Assembly: GCA_032433595.1 (NCBI GenBank)
Contig: JASWJB010000248.1
Coordinates: forward strand, 1-64,000
DNA from: Conoideocrella luteorostrata
Lineage: Eukaryota > Ascomycota > Sordariomycetes > Hypocreales > Clavicipitaceae
Direction: 5' to 3'
DNA length: 64,000 nt
Below the pieces are notes generated by a model. That model was not told where the DNA came from. It did no database searches and saw nothing but the letters and a program-made list of their open reading frames with translations. Position numbers and translations under genes: made by a program. Shown here piece after piece: positions 44,862-56,834 of the stretch (positions are counted from its first letter, which is position 1; every line of letters starts with the position of its first letter).

Positions 44862-47800
44862 TCAGTACGTTGCCTGCTCGATTTGGTGGGCTGCTTTTTT
44901 TGCATGTTCGCGCACATCCAAGTCCCGGTCCTGAAGCTTCAGCGTGTCCATCTTTGCGTGAAATCCTAGCTTTTTAAGCTCCCGCGCTCGGTGGGAGCAG
45001 CCTTGTGCTTCGTTTTCGTCTTCCTGCCAGGTGAGATTGATGACAAGATGACAGAGCGCCCCTCGTACGACCCGGTCCTTGCTGCTCGCCTGGCTGGCCA
45101 ACAGTTTCAAGAGGTCCGTCTGAGCAATAATGAGCTGCTGGTGTCGCGGGATGCTTGCGGCAATGTGCACTAGAATATATATCACAGCTACGACAATCTT
45201 TGCTTGTGGATGGAGGATTTTGGTTTCCCGGCCGGCTACCGGCTCCCTCCTGGAGAATGGATGGAGCATCCTTGTTCGTAGTTTCGACGCCAGAATTTCA
45301 AACAGTCGATCCTGTCCAAGCTCGCCGAACAAGAAGTCAATCATCTCAGTCGCGTCACAGGGACCTTCCGATAATCCACCATCCACGGGGCCGCTAATAA
45401 GGTTTCTAATAAAGTCCAGACTCTGCTCTTGAGTCGCAAGAATATCACTTCTGGCCTTTCGCGCAGGGTTCAGTTCTGTCTCTCGAACTGAAGTTAGTCG
45501 GTCTTCTGCCTGTCGAAGTCTCGATGATTGGGAGGCATCCAATTCTTGAATCGCCCCGTTCGTCCCGTACAGCCACCGAATAGGCTCATCCAAGGGCTGC
45601 GTGTCCATGTCTTCGTCCAGGTCATCAACCAGTGGCTCCTTGGACTTGAGAGCATAGAGAGAGCATTCTTGGCTGTCGTCGCTTATCAATTGCAACAACC
45701 AGCTCGGTTCTAGCTGTTGGAGGCACTGTTTCTTCAAATCAGGCCCAACAGCATCCGCGAGATGTTTGAGCGCCCACAGAGCATTCAAACGCAGTGCAGG
45801 ATTGTCCGAATGAGAATGCTCGCACAGAATTCTTATCACCCCGTTATCAGTAAGAAGCTGTTCGCCGTCTGTTAGCTTTTGAGTCTCGCCATTGCGTCAT
45901 TCCTCCGCTATCAAAAGAAGTCTGAAATGCTCACCTCACGGACTGGGCTGACTTCAAGGACCAGGTTGATCACAGTAGCGGTAGCAGCAATCTGAACGTT
46001 AACGTCCGGGTGTCGCAGAAATCGGAATATTGGCATCGTGACAGCATGGTCCACTAAGGCAGTGCGCAGTATACTTATAGAACGGGACATTGTCCTCACC
46101 ACATGGCAACCAGCAATTAAGACGGACAAGGGATTTACGCCGTATGCTGACGATTGGACGTTTCGTAATAGTTCATTGGCTGGTTTGTCTTTGGCCGACT
46201 TGGGTTTTCTCGGAAATTCGCACAGAGACTCAAACACATAAGGAATCAAGTCCTCTGCGACAAGGGCTTTTCTGTAATCCTCTTTGCCTGCTGACAAGGC
46301 ACCGATAGCCTTGAGAGATGATTCACGCAGAATGATCCTGTGAGCCAGAATGGGGTTCTGTCCACTGGCTCCAAGATGTGCCGCAGGTGATGTGCCCTCA
46401 ACTTCCATTCCTGTGTCGGGGTTAGGAGACCAGTACTTCGGTTGGCTCATCTCCGCCACGGGCTGATATGATCGCTTGAGAAGTTTGGCAAGAACCTTGA
46501 CAGCGTCGCAATCAAAAGCAGCCTTCTGGAGATACTCGCTGTCTGTGGTCAATCTGGCTAGAACTGCCGGTCCCTTTTCCAGGATGTGAAGCTGTGTCGC
46601 GTCAGTCGAGTCGGCTGGTTCAACCCCATCTTTGTCGTTCTTGGCAATCATGCCAACGAGGATTGGAACCACAAGCAAGCCAATGGTTGTTTCCCGCACG
46701 CCCTTTCGACCAAGGCCTGCTTTAAACAGAGCAGCAAGCACCGCTGCAGCCATCAGGCGGTCATAGTCGTTCAGCGAGCGCACCAGGTGGATAAGCCATG
46801 GAATAAGCGGACTTTCTATTTCGTCGTTTGCGGCATCAATGATACTGCTGCCCGGATAGTGCACACGAGCGGAGTCCCACGACGCGGCGGACGTGGCGGC
46901 AAATTTGTTCAAGGACGTTCTGCTGGAAGTTCGGGAATCTACTCGATCTGGTGTGTGAAATGAAGACGGCGCGGCGGAGTGTATTCTTGAGGTAGCGGTG
47001 GGCAAAGACGGAAGGATAAGGTCCATGGCTGTCCGTCCCGGATGGCGTGAGCCATGCGAGTCTCTGAGTCGTTCAAAATTGACGCTTGGGAAGATGGCAA
47101 GCAAGGCAGGAGAATATATCAGCCTAGTCGCCCTGTATCTTGAGTCGCCGAGAATACAGCTGATGGCTTCGAGAATGGGTCCAATACGCGCGTTTGCCGA
47201 GGCAGGTTCGGGGAAGACTTGGCCGAGGCCATCACCACCTGCAAGTTCGTCCGCTCCGGGTATAACAAGCCCATCTGCAACTGCAAATCTGGCCAGCTGG
47301 GTTGCGAGAGAGTCCAGGACTCCGCCCACCACAAGTGCGTTCTGATGCCTTTCTTCCCGACACAAGCGACATATCAGAGAAGAAGCTAGTGTGACTTGAG
47401 ACTGAAAAAGATAATTTACTGTTGTCATTGAGAGCATCACATTGAGCGATTCTATATTTTGAGGCGTAAAGACATTGTCCGCTAGGATATGAATATCGAG
47501 CAGCGAGTTCGGGGGTGCCAGGGACGCAGCAGTAGAGATGTCAAGCAATGCCCGGAGCGAAGCGACAACAATCTGGGGCGGGTTCGTGTAAGGCAAAAAA
47601 TTGCCCAAAATTGCCGGTACCACACGAGCGGCGTGAAGGGGCTGGAGAAACGCTGGTCCACCTAAACACAGAAAGTATTAGAGTCAGGGTAGCATAAGTT
47701 GGCGAAATGGGTACCATGATGGTAAAAGCTCTCAGGTAACAGCGGCAGCAAGGGCCGTACGTACCATTGGCGAAGCTCGCTATTAGTTGAAGAGCCTGAA

Positions 47801-48059
47801 GCTTGACTGAGTCCTCATCTGAAAGCGGTCGCGGGAGAAGTTGGATGGATACATCCTTGCCGTTTACTTTTGACGGCGAGCGATTGGAGGCCAAGGTCCT
47901 GACTATGGGATCAAGGACGCCGAACCCGATCCATTCTTCCTTCTTTTGCACGTGCCCAACTATTTCATTCTTGAGAGCCTGCAGCGCTATCGCCTGCTCA
48001 GGCAGCGTCTTTGCGCTTCGGAGCTGCGTTAAGATGGGAGAGTTCTGAGGTCGAGCCAT
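44862..48059 (-). CDS. vid28: Armadillo-repeat protein Vid28/ARMC8 (GID E3 ligase subunit Gid5)
   Basis: Three exons (48059-47765, 47661-45935 and 45857-44862; introns 103 and 77 bp) encode 1005 aa. Vid28/Gid5 is the armadillo scaffold of the GID/CTLH ubiquitin ligase; in yeast it holds the substrate receptor Gid4, which targets gluconeogenic enzymes. The N-terminus (QLRSAKTLPEQAIALQALKN, then ELIVGHVQKKEEW-like helices) and repeated helical segments such as KLQALQLIASFANG|GPAF support this. So do IAATATVINLVLEVSPVREL, ALRLNALWALKHLADAVGPD and VRGALCHLVINLTW, all armadillo-type helices. The C-terminal block, with ARELKKLGFHAKMDTL and DLDVREHAKKAAHQIE, is characteristic of ARMC8/Vid28. Both splice joins fall inside conserved helices and keep frame. 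The Ser/Thr-rich segment near residues 240-300 is probably a disordered loop. It is somewhat longer than yeast Vid28 (about 920 aa). Confidence 0.9.
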
Positions 48060-48377
48060 GGAGCTGTTTCGTAGCCAGAGAGCTGCAATTGACGTTGCTC
48101 TTATTCTAAATTTGTCGGCGCATCGGCATCGCGGGAAATCCAAGGCTCAATTAAGTGAAATGGCTTCCAGTCCTCGCAGCGCTCGCTAGTGGATGGCGAT
48201 GGCGAAGTTCGGACGGGCCGGTCGATGAAAAGGAAGGCTTGCGACCCGTTTGAAGGATGGAAACCGCGGGATTGCGAATGATGAGGTATGGCTCGTTGAC
48301 TGTGACGGAACTCGATGGTCACACAACTAAAACTAGTCGCCAGTGTCATCGCCAGTTTGGAGACATAAAGTTGGGGG

Positions 48378-48383
48378 CACGTG
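48378..48383. promoter_or_regulatory. CACGTG E-box upstream of vid28
   Basis: A CACGTG hexamer about 320 bp upstream of the vid28 start codon. A bHLH site is inferred from motif and position. Confidence 0.3.
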
Positions 48384-49083
48384 CATTCGTTATCTTATCA
48401 GCTGGCAAGTTAAGTTGGCGGTTTCACTTTCGTGGGGAGACGCGGAGAGGAAAAATGCCAAAACGAACCGCAAGCATGCCGCGTTACACAGAGATGCAAA
48501 AAGTGTTCGGTCAGCGCACTGTCATGAAAGCGAGCATGGGCAGGCTGTGTGTGATCTTTGCGGGTTTCGCGTTCTCCATTTGGCACTTCTGCGTACCTGA
48601 TGCGGTCTTGCATAGTTGCCTCTAACCAGTTACTCGGCACGCCGTTGTGCCAAACACAGCCGGCGCTGCATCTATCATCTTTTTAAAAGCTGCTACTGCA
48701 ACGCATCTTTGCCTTTACTATTCAGTAGACACAGTGTCTCGTTTGGAATTGAGGTACAAGATATGGTTGATAGTTTCGCCGTACGGAGTACGCTTGTATA
48801 AAATTGTATGACAAGCCAGTGAATTGATTTCTTGTTGCCCAGCAAGTATCGAACTAGTTAACTAATTGGCTGGTACTCCGTAGATGGAGGCTGTGATAGT
48901 AGCGGAGCAAAGCTCCATGGTTTGCCACAGCCTAGAGTCTTTCATCTAGATGCATGTCGATAATTAGCTAGAACAACGCTCCAATGCGGGTAAATGCAGG
49001 TATTATCATATCTATCAGTGATGGAAAACATGACGAGCTACTACCAGCCGCAGTCTCCTCCGCTTCAATTGGCCGTCTAAGTA

Positions 49084-49095
49084 CGGAGTACTCCG
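49084..49095. repeat. CGG-N6-CCG palindrome (CGGAGTACTCCG)
   Basis: A perfect 12-bp palindrome, identical in sequence to those at 34859-34870 and 63121-63132. It lies in the vid28/cyclin intergenic region. Confidence 0.85.
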
Positions 49096-50110
49096 TAGAA
49101 AGCGGTGCTGTTGATATACGCACTGCGCATACCGAGTTCACACATCATACAATAGATTCACGTTCATTCAGGCCGTTCACCAACCACTTGACTTGGTTCC
49201 TACTGCGGTGGGCCACACAGGGAGACACATTGATGCCGTCTTGCTATGTTCCTGCAGTGCACGAATCATACCACCTCGCGCGAACACGAGGGCTTGTCTC
49301 GGACGTGTATTTGCCGGTTGCGGCGCCACTGGCAGAAGCTTGCACAGTGACGACGACAACAAATGCAAGCTCCTTGCCATTCCATATCCTGCAGCATAGA
49401 CAAGATTATGCTCGTCACTTGCCTTTGCGTCCCACCTCCGCCGGCATGCTCTAAACCTGTTCGAGTTTGAGCGGCCGTTCGGGCTGTCTGGGGTGCAGGC
49501 ATTACTGAGCTCGCATTCTCCGGGGTAAATAAGAGCACAACTACTCCTCCATGCTCCGTAGTTGCTCTTCAGCCAAGAGTAAGGGAGATCTGGGTTGGGC
49601 TGATATGACAGAAAGGTCTGTGTGGCCTAGTTATTTCATACCAGCATCGTTCCTTTCAGCACAGCCAGCACAAGTCAATGCGAGCAGCCAATCCGGCTCT
49701 TGGCGAGCTGCATAGTTAGTTATTCGAAACCGAATATACTCCGGTCAAAGCGCGCTCTTCCTTGAGTCAAGCGGTAACTACTCCGTAACTAGCGAGCACC
49801 TCCGCGGCAAATTCCCTGCCTGTGTGTGGAGGACAGGCAGAACTGATAATTTTGCCCGGCCAGGATGGCAACGCGGTCCACTTGGTATTTCTGTCCACTT
49901 GTTGGTGGGCAAAAAGCTTCCAATCCCGATGTCAAATCTGTAAGTGATCCACCAGAAAGGCATGGCCTGTCCAGTGAGAAGTTCAGAAAGCCACAGCAGG
50001 GCCGTTGGCGGCCGGCCAGGCCGGGCCAAATCCACCGTTGGCTGGTTGCGCCACTGCGTGCTGTGCCGGGCCAGCGGGCATGGCATGTACGTACTACGTG
50101 GTAGTACAGA

Positions 50111-50135
50111 GTACGGAGTGCTCTGTACTCCGTAC
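50111..50135. repeat. Imperfect 25-bp inverted repeat of the CGGAGTA word
   Basis: GTACGGAGT at the left and ACTCCGTAC at the right form matching arms, with a short centre containing GCTCTGT. Related half-words (GTAGTACAGAG) flank it on the left. Confidence 0.75.
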
Positions 50136-51068
50136 AACAATACATATATGCACATCACAGCCGAAGCGCTGCCTGCCCCCTGCCTCGCCTCGCCTGGCCA
50201 AGAGGCTATTCCTGCGCCTTTCCCACCCCTTGCGACTGCTCGGAAGCCCCCAACTTGCCAGAGTCCTCATGTGCCATCAATGCTCCATCAGTGCTCCATT
50301 CTCTGCACTACTCTACGCTGGCTTGGCATTTACTTCACTCACAAACTGGCCTGGAGCCCCGATCTGGCGCCGACGCCTTTGCCCACTCTCCAGTTGCATG
50401 GTGGGTGCTCCGTAGTGCAGCAGTAGTTGGCGAGTACACTGCTCCGTCCTCCGTAGTTCGGTCTCCTCTCATAGCATGTAATGCATCGTTTTCTCCCGTT
50501 TCAGAGTCTCGTGTCTCCTTCTTCATCGTCCACCTGCATCAACCAGCGGGTGATTCATCGCGCTAAATAAACGCACGATCGAGAGCGAATGCCTGTGCAG
50601 CACCAAAACACCAATTGCCCACCAGCTGCCAATAGCGCCCCTCCCCTCCCTCGCCAGACGCCACATCCTCGGACTCACTGGGCTGCGCGCCCACCACATA
50701 CTTTACTCTGCATTGTGTAGTTACACCACCTCCGGATAAAGAATCCGCCCCGGCAAAGAGTTCATCTGTCACTTGCCGCCATTGAAAACCTTCTTGCTTC
50801 GGTCACGGATGTGGTTTGGCCATCTTTGGCTCTGGAGAAAGCGAGCTTTGGCCGACATACAATACAATATTAATACGTATTGTACAGCAAGTACCCCAAA
50901 GACAGAAATCTGCGCTCGCCCAATGAATGATACTTGCCATCTTCTGCCCGCCCACGCTGTTGATTCATAGCGAGGAGGTGCCTGAACCGATCTGCGGTTC
51001 TGCTCCGTTCTCTTTCGGTGGTTTGCAGTAACGGCTTTCTCGGTACATACGACGATGCGCTGCCAACC

Positions 51069-52292
51069 ATGTTGAAGTCTTCGCCTGTTCTCGCCAGTGC
51101 TGCCCATGGGTCCTCCACCAGCTTTCGCCATGGCCATGCGACATCGCGATCGCCTCAAGTCTCTCCCCGTCCGTCCACCTCGACGCTTGCAGGACCTGCT
51201 TATCGGCGCCCGTCGCTGACTTCTGCGACTCCATATGCCGGCTCGAACGCCCCTCGCCACCCGCGCGCAAACACTTACACTGTGGCTCCCAGCGCCGCCT
51301 TGCAGCATAACAACGTAGATTCGCAGCAAGCAATTTCGGCTGCCGCCGATTCGCCTCGCCCGGAACAGAACCTCATATCTGCACAGCCTGCGCAGCCTCA
51401 GCCAAAATCTGGACCAGACCATCAAGCACAACAGGTTCTGTCGCCGAACAAGCGGAGGGTCTCTGGTGGTGGTGGGAGTGAAAATGCGACGCCGCAGACA
51501 GCAGGGCCCAGCGGTTCGCAGGTCTCACCCTCTGCAACGACTGCGCCGAAGCGAGCCAGGACTGATGGGGAGCCACCGAAAGTATTGCCTCAGCAATATG
51601 AGCATTGCGCTGTGCAGGATATTGTCGAGTTGATCGCGCATATGCTTGCCGAATTGATTTCGACAAATGATTCTATCCGGATATCTAGCGGCGGGCTTAC
51701 TCGATTTCATTCAAGGTGAGTACATTTTCCCGCCCCTTCGCCTCCCTCTCTGGCGTGGGAATTTGCGAAAAATACCGGCCGTATTCTAACGCGACATTGA
51801 AGAACTGCACCTGGCATATCTGTTCGAGATTACTTGCATCGGCTCGCCAGACATGCCACTCTTACACCACCACTGCTTCTTGCCATGGTATACTACATTG
51901 ATCGCTTATGCGCCTTGTACCCCGAATTCACCATCAACACCCTTACAGTCCACCGGTTCTTGATCACAGCAGCCACCGTAGCAGCCAAAGGTTTATCCGA
52001 CTCGTTCTGGAACAACACTACCTACGCCAGGGTTGGAGGTGTTCGACTTGCCGAATTGAAGCTATTGGAACTCGAGTTTCTCTATCGGGTAGACTGGAAG
52101 ATTGTACCCAACCCTGAGGTACTTGTCGCATATTATCAAGGATTGGTAGAACGAACGCCACAATACACATTGGAGTCCGAAGGTTCCTCAAGCGATTCCT
52201 CTGTCGGCGACGATGATGACAATATTGGTGATGCCCAAATTGACGAGGAGAAGCGGCAGCCGGACGAGAGTCAAATTCTTGAGGATCGATAA
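51069..52292 (+). CDS. Pho80-type cyclin (cyclin partner of Pho85-like kinase)
   Basis: Two exons (51069-51715 and 51803-52292) with an 87-bp intron; 378 aa. The first ~170 residues are Ser/Pro/Ala-rich and disordered. The cyclin box starts near residue 178 (AVQDIVELIAHMLAELISTN, then LTRFHSR|TAPGISVRDYLHRLAR across the intron). It continues with PPLLLAMVYYIDRLCALYPE, FLITAATVAAKGLSDSFWNN and VGGVRLAELKLLELEFLYRV. This is the Pho80/Preg group of cyclins, which act with a Pho85-type CDK to repress phosphate-starvation genes. The C-terminal tail is acidic. The ATG chosen is the only one in frame near the N-terminus; the upstream frame opens without an ATG. Whether it is the Preg orthologue itself or another Pcl member is not settled by reading. 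Confidence 0.88.
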
Positions 52293-53450
52293 TGACGATA
52301 ATGGATGATACCAGTTTTACCTGCATGCCATGACGAATTGTTACGTCGGAGTGTGGGGTGTGTTAAACGATCTAGAGGGCTGTATGCTGCATGTGAGATT
52401 TCAGTTGGTGTTATTGTGTGTATATTGGAGTTGTGCGGTAACGCGAGGGTCTTAAAAAAAGAATCGAGCAAGGATCGATTCAGCCAGCATAGCACATAAT
52501 GTTTTGTTTTATGTTTTTTTATTTATTTATTGCTTTTATCTTTGGCGTTTTAAGGCTACGGAGTCATAATTGGTCATGGCAGATTTTTGATATCCGAGAT
52601 GGTGGAATGCATACGGAAGACAGAATAGACAGTAAATCTACCGCTGAGGATACTAGGTTTCGGTTCGTTAACTGTATACTGTGCAGATGTTTGACTTTGG
52701 CTGCAGGGTTGTGTTGATGCAAGGTCGCACACACACACTGGGCGAATCGGAAGGGTTCCCAGTCCCTTGTACCAGCTCATGAATCCATGAACTCAGCTTC
52801 ACGAAATCTACAGCTGGTCCATCAGCACTTGTGACTCCGCGGGACGTTCATATCCCAGAACCATATGAATCGACGAGTGCGGCAACTGATGCAACATGCG
52901 ACTTCTCGTTCGCTGCCCCTGATATTGCAGTATGAAAACTTAGAAAATCCCTCGTTGGCCCTGAGTCGTCGAGTAAGACACACTGTACTACGGAATTATG
53001 GAAGAAGTAATCCTATGTTCAAGTACTTATTCCTCGTAGCCCCGAACAGACCGGGGTGTAAGAGTATTGCAGACTACTATACGTCCTGCCGCTGCCTTGT
53101 GCCAGCCCAACACATTGAATAGCAGTCAGCTTGCGGCTCTCGGCGCAAGTTCAAAAGCCAGGCCAAAATAGCTCTGTATAGCGTGAAGCGTACATGGCTT
53201 TCCATGATGATTTGTACAAACCAAATGCCGGTTTGCCAGAATTGCCCGTTGGAAAAGATGCCTGGTACATAGGAGCTTGGGTGGCCAAGACCCACTTGCC
53301 ATGTATGTGCACACGTGCAGCTCTTTACAGCGGCAGCGCCTTACCATCAACCTCCCATCAGCTCGACCTCAAACCCATCACAGCTCCGGCCTCGTATCCT
53401 TAAAACAGAGAGCGCTGCATTTAGGAGCACTCCCAAGCGCTCCAGCCGAA
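52293..53450. other. Intergenic, cyclin gene to emc10
   Basis: About 1.16 kb. It contains the cyclin 3' end, a T/A-rich stretch near 52500-52540, and one CGGAGT copy near 52558. No gene is seen. Confidence 0.5.
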
Positions 53451-54125
53451 ATGCGCGCCTCGACCTTCATGTCGGCCTTCTGCGCCGCCGCCCTCACTGT
53501 CCACGCGGCACCCCAATCCGCCGAAATCTTCGTTCAGCCCGTCTCGTCCAGCTCCCGCGCACCTCTTCCCCTCGCTGAGATAGCTTATGACGTCGCCGCC
53601 TTAGCATCCTCCTCCGTCTTGTCCTACGACGCGCCCGAAATCCCTGAATCCTCCAAGCTCATCCGCGTCGGCGTCTACGACAGAAAGACCAAGTCCTGGG
53701 TGTCTGGAACCACAGTCGCCTCAACAGAGAACTTCGCAAAAGGGTGTTCACCAACCATTTTGGTCAATGTGAATAGCAAGGGCGATGTGTTGAGTGCTGC
53801 GATAAAGGGCGTGCAAATTGATGCTGGGCAGACGAGGGACTTCGGGCCAAAAGTGGTGGTTCTAACAGAGGGGAAAGGAGCTCAGCCGGTGCTCAACAAG
53901 CCTGTCGTTTTGACAGAGGGGAAGAAGGCTGAGGAAGGGGAGGAGAAGTCGTTTTTGCAAAAGTAAGTGCTCTATACAGCTTTTCTTGACGTTGTTTGAG
54001 GATGAATAGCGTGGGTGGGGTTTGACGTGTGAGCTATGCTAACTCTCAACAGATATTGGTGGATGATTGGCATTGCAGTTTTCGTTGCACTCAGCGGAGG
54101 CGGAGGCGGAGAGCAGGGCAAATAG
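53451..54125 (+). CDS. emc10: ER membrane protein complex subunit 10 (Emc10)
   Basis: Two exons (53451-53962 and 54053-54125) with a 90-bp intron; 194 aa. Emc10 is a luminal/membrane subunit of the EMC, which inserts tail-anchored and multispanning proteins into the ER. The N-terminus is a signal peptide (MRASTFMSAFCAAALTVHAA, then P). The luminal part has SSKLIRVGVYDRKTKSWVSG, FAKGCSPTILVNVNSKGDVL and GPKVVVLTEGKGAQPVLNKP. The second exon encodes the C-terminal membrane helix (YWWMIGIAVFVALSGGGGGE, then QGK). Without the splice the protein would lose its anchor. An in-frame extension exists upstream of the chosen ATG, but only this start places the signal peptide at the N-terminus. Confidence 0.87.
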
Positions 54126-54872
54126 AGCATCGTATGTGATAAGACACAGTAATAGAATGTTTTGATGCATGCATGTCGTGTTTTATGGTGATACCGTGTC
54201 TACTACCCCCTCCTCAGTGGTAGTTCAGTGATGTCGCAAAGGTATTAGCATAACCTACACTTGCAGCTGCTGCCACTGACAATGAAATGCGGACTGAACT
54301 TTCATCTAGATTTGACGAGCACAAGACAATTGCCTCGTACTTGGGTTCAGCTAGATTTCCAATATTGGCGCCAAGCCTTGTTGACTGCCCTCAGCAAAGT
54401 GCCTGGCGGTAACATTCATACAGTGTTTCCAACACGCACAGAAGCAGGGTGCATGTTTACAAAATATGAAACACTCATTTCAAATATCATCCATTCCCGA
54501 TCGTTCTTATCAACTAAAGAATAGAGAGTGTCGCTGCTGATTATTCGACTGCGTTGCCTCTCCATGAGTCCTGGCTCACGTGACTCCTCCCTACTAACGT
54601 GCCACCAGCAGCCAAAAAAGGACTAGCGCCGTTGCTACGTACCGAGTACAAGCGGTGCTTTTTGCTGGACCCGAGTGATCAATCACAGCTCCTGCCTGGT
54701 TTAAAACGGACTGCAAGCGCCGAGCAGCTATTGAATTGAGGCTCACTCCCCTCTCATACTACACAGCTCACCGTCACTCTCACCCCCTTTTGTCCTCAAT
54801 TGACCTTCTCAACTCCCCTCTCAAACAGCTTCGATATACCATTTAGCTTCCCGATCTCTATCCTCTGTAAAA
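54126..54872. promoter_or_regulatory. Intergenic, emc10 to chz1 promoter
   Basis: About 750 bp. It has CACGTG at 54577-54582 and a long pyrimidine-rich (CT) tract over the last ~120 bp before the chz1 ATG, a common fungal promoter/5'-UTR feature. No gene is seen. Confidence 0.5.
54577..54582. promoter_or_regulatory. CACGTG E-box upstream of chz1
   Basis: The element TCACGTGA lies about 290 bp upstream of the chz1 start. Its fully symmetric octamer fits a Cbf1-type bHLH site best of those seen in this window. Confidence 0.35.
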
Positions 54873-55376
54873 ATGGCTGAGAACGGCACCACGCTCCCCA
54901 CCAATGCTTCTACTGAGGAGACTGGCTTCGCGGAAAACAAGGGCAAGGGCAAGGCCGCTGCTGAGAATGCTCCTCACCATGGGGATGGTGCCATGGATGA
55001 GGACGACGAAGATGAAGACGATGACGACGATGACGACGACGATGAAGATGTGTGTGACTAAATCCTTTCGTGCAACCTTATTTCTGTCCTGCTTGTTAAC
55101 TAACACTGAGTCACAGAACGCAGAGGGCGGTAAGCACACCTGCCGTCCAGTATGAGCCGGGAGCACTCACCCTTTACTGACCGTCTCTGCCTAGGTGATG
55201 AAGAAGATGGCATGGAAGAGATTGACCTGAACAACATTGTCGACGGTGGTCGCCGTACGCGTGGCGCACAGATTGATTTTGCGAAGGCCGCTGAGCAGCA
55301 TCCCGCCGATGAGGATGAGGATGAGGACGACGATGACTTTCAGCCTCCCAGCGAGGACACTGAGATGTCAGGCTAG
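54873..55376 (+). CDS. chz1: Histone H2A.Z-H2B chaperone Chz1
   Basis: Three exons (54873-55049, 55117-55129 and 55195-55376), 123 aa, with introns of 67 and 65 bp. The middle exon is only 13 nt. The spliced product gives EDV-less continuity EDEDNAEGGDEEDGMEEIDL, then NNIVDGGRRTRGAQIDFAKA. The latter is the CHZ motif, which clasps the H2A.Z-H2B dimer before SWR1 deposits it in chromatin. Both ends are strongly acidic (Asp/Glu runs), as expected of the family, and the length is normal. Read without splicing, the gene appears as two unrelated short frames. The donor of intron 1 (GTGTGT) is weak but usable. Confidence 0.9.
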
Positions 55377-56834
55377 GGAACAACACTCTCGTAACACTGT
55401 TGCTTTGCTTGCTTGACGGACTTGAGCTACGAGTTATGAACATGGAAGCACCATGACAAGGCTTAATGAGGGACGGTGCCAGGATTAAAAGTACCAATCA
55501 GCATGAACTTGTGATGAACGAGAAGAAATGTCATTGGCGCTTGCACGTAGCTTGCAGCAGTAAGCGGCCTTGGATCTGTATTGCTCAAGCGTACATGAAT
55601 AGCGCATGCGGGGAAGATGGGCCAGCGATTATTGTCCGGTGCCAGTTGTTGCCACTTATGCAGCAACTATTGCGTTGCGCAATGCAGATGCAGATAAAAG
55701 TCAAAGTAAAGTAGGAAATGAGACGCAATGCCGTGCAATGGAAATCGTGATTAGTTGTTAGCGGCGACTAACCAACGTACATGATGTTTTCTGCCACCAG
55801 CAGGTACGGAGGAGTACTTTCAGACGACATGACAAACGCCGACAAATGGCAGCCCGGAAGCACAGAAGCGTGCAAGTATGGTTCTTTGGAAAAACAGCGT
55901 CCTCTTTTCCACACTGTTCAGTGTGAAAACGAAGACCTACTAGTATGAATTCTTAACGGACTTGCACTTTGTACTTCCATCACCGTTAATGAGACTTCTC
56001 AGAATTCTTTCCCAGCTTACTCCGTAGTCCCAAATATGGCTTGGCTGGCTGGCCCTGCATTGGCCACTAATGTCCCGAACATAATTTTCCATCAAGAACG
56101 CTCCCTTGGCTTTCTTGATACATTGTGCATCTTGACCGGCGTATTAAACACCTCACGCTTACCGGGACTCTGAGATGTCGACACAACATATTGCACGGAG
56201 TATGTAACCTCTCAACTCGGACGATATCAGAATCTGTAATACAACGTGTAAAAAGTGGCGGCCGCGAATCAGCAGCAATCATCAAAAGGCTTAGCATCAC
56301 AATAATGTCAGTAGCATTGTCAGACTGTCGACATTATTCATAGGCACCCCCTTGTGCATAGCAACAGTGAGTTCTCAATTGGATTGGCTATCTAGATTGC
56401 TTCGAGATTGCGAAGACCAAGTCCGCTGTTCAATTGCACTGTAGTTAACTTGCTTGATCTACAGAATTGCGACTCTCGAGACGCCACCTTGGACCTTGAG
56501 TTATTGACGAGGACTCATTGCAGTAGCGAAGCACTTGACATATCCGCGGCCTAAGTGAAATCAGGCTCCGTCCGGAAACAAAACTCCACCTTGATATGTC
56601 AGTCTCATCCACGTCGAAGGCTCAAAAGAAGAAGAGAAGCTAGCCGAACTTACAGCACGTTGTTCACAATAGTTTTCGACCTCAACTCTTCTACATATCT
56701 CTATCTCTTCAAATATGTAACGGTCCCGACATGGCAGCTTGCACGGTGTCCTCTATTTATACAGTGGGTTAGCTGCTAACATATATGTGGCTAGCTCCTG
56801 CTAATTGGGAGAATCATACACAATGGAGTTTAAA
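55377..56834. other. Convergent region, chz1 to secreted-protein gene
   Basis: About 1.45 kb. Two copies of the CGGAGTA word lie near 56018 and 56191. Short frames are not protein-like. No gene is seen. Confidence 0.5.

Larger units (their letters stand above)
48060..51068. promoter_or_regulatory. Divergent region between vid28 and the Pho80-type cyclin gene
   Basis: About 3 kb without a supported gene. CACGTG lies at 48378-48383 on the vid28 side. Copies of the CGGAGTA word are frequent (near 48783, 48873, 49083-49096, 49551, 49791, 50111-50135, 50408). The last ~300 bp before the cyclin gene are probably its promoter and 5' UTR. Long open frames here (for example on the minus strand over 50769-51431) overlap the cyclin gene and look like antisense shadows. 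Confidence 0.5.

Noticed and set aside
50769..51431. 220-codon minus-strand frame
   Set aside because: Antisense to the first exon and promoter of the Pho80-type cyclin; Arg-rich shadow composition.
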